DNA of 5,453 nt from Tannerellaceae bacterium (GTDB lineage: Bacteria; Bacteroidota; Bacteroidia; Bacteroidales; Tannerellaceae). Position 1 is the first letter of the stretch. Every line of letters starts with the position of its first letter. The notes beneath the pieces were generated by a model. The model was not told the DNA's origin. It made no database searches and worked only from the letters and a program-made list of their open reading frames with translations. Below are positions 4,958 through 5,453 of the stretch, one piece after another. Position numbers and translations under genes: made by a program. Location: the NCBI GenBank assembly GCA_031267775.1, contig JAIRYL010000090.1, positions 1-5,453 of the forward strand, written 5' to 3'.

Positions 4958-5453
4958 ATCGCTACAAATATATATTCTCGACTGTCTTTTTCTTATTAAA
5001 TGCTTTAAATACATTTGGTCAAAAGTTGGTATTAGAGGGAGTTGTCATGAACGAAGATAATGAATTTCTTCAACAGGCAAACGTCGTTATAAGCAATAAT
5101 GATGGAAAAGTTGTAATATATTCGTTTACAGATAGAAATGGCTATTTTGAAATAGATATTGACAATAAAAAAGGTTTGATGTTAACGATAAGTTATATTG
5201 GGTTCAAGAAATTAAGTATTGATTTGGAATCTTATGATTTTTCCGGTGACGTCGTTAAAAAAGAATATGTATTAATCAGTGATATCAATTCGCTAAATGA
5301 AATAATTATTAAACCCGAAAATATCGAACAAGATACAATAAGTATAGATATAAGCAAGCTTAATTTGACGGATAACAATAAACTGGGCGAGATACTAAAG
5401 AAAAGTCCGAACTTTAGACTGGATGATGACGGATCTATAACCTATAAAGGAAA
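4954..5453 (+). CDS. Secreted outer-membrane protein, CarboxypepD_reg-like plus TonB-plug-like start (3' truncated by window)
   Basis: The start is complete and the end runs off the window after 166 codons. Residues 1-22 form a signal peptide (MNRYKYIFSTVFFLLNALNT, likely cut before Gln23). Residues about 24-105 match the carboxypeptidase regulatory-like beta-sandwich: LVLEGVVMNEDNEFLQQANV, then TDRNGYFEIDI and LTISYIGFKKLSI. A linker with LNEIIIKPENI follows. Residues about 134-166 (LTDNNKLGEILKKSPNFRLD, then DDGSITYKGK) resemble the start of the plug of TonB-dependent or outer-membrane beta-barrel receptors, where a similar phrase reads 'lpGv.vd.dG.i...G'. A barrel is therefore expected beyond the window. 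The ATG overlaps the HAAS gene stop (ATGA). AT-rich codon use matches its two operon partners and not the left half of the window. Its ligand cannot be told. Confidence 0.75.
   Translation, partial: MNRYKYIFSTVFFLLNALNTFGQKLVLEGVVMNEDNEFLQQANVVISNNDGKVVIYSFTDRNGYFEIDIDNKKGLMLTISYIGFKKLSIDLESYDFSGDVVKKEYVLISDINSLNEIIIKPENIEQDTISIDISKLNLTDNNKLGEILKKSPNFRLDDDGSITYKG

Overview
The window looks like a chromosomal segment of a member of the Bacteroidota, most likely of the order Bacteroidales. Supporting signs are a GH140/DUF4038-type secreted glycosidase, a TonB-receptor-like protein with a carboxypeptidase-type regulatory domain, start codons without recognisable Shine-Dalgarno sequences, and GC-rich palindromic dispersed repeats around an IS200-type transposase relic. 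The genus cannot be fixed from the sequence alone.

Region 1 (1-2715, + strand, moderate GC) holds the 3' part of a CPA2-type cation:proton antiporter with a cytoplasmic regulatory tail. Twenty bases later comes a complete secreted DUF4038/GH140-like glycoside hydrolase. A strong hairpin at 2692-2715 lies between this gene and the convergent gene that follows.

Region 2 (2717-3148, - strand) holds a complete HicB-type antitoxin. Just upstream of it, in the usual hicA position, is a 28-codon relic that keeps the conserved TSGSRVKF-type stretch of HicA toxins but lacks the rest. The antitoxin therefore appears to be orphaned.

Region 3 (3148-3880) has no intact gene. A composite repeat of about 98 bp, carrying three hairpins, occurs twice in inverted orientation (3148-3246 and 3531-3628). 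The two copies exactly bracket a decayed 3' fragment of an IS200/IS605-like (Y1, REP-associated type) transposase. The fragment keeps its YIxNQ catalytic-tyrosine motif but is frameshifted by a stretch containing another short palindromic repeat. Further copies of the short palindromes are scattered to 3836. The whole resembles a decayed transposase with its REP-like elements.

Region 4 (3880-5453, + strand, clearly AT-rich) is a tightly overlapping three-gene operon: a PadR-family repressor, a membrane protein with a HAAS/DUF1700-like cytoplasmic domain, and the start of a secreted outer-membrane protein with a CarboxypepD_reg-like domain and a TonB-plug-like start. A perfect 12-bp inverted repeat (3950-3978) upstream of padR is a good candidate operator. 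The change in base composition at the repeat-rich region suggests that the operon arrived separately from the left half.
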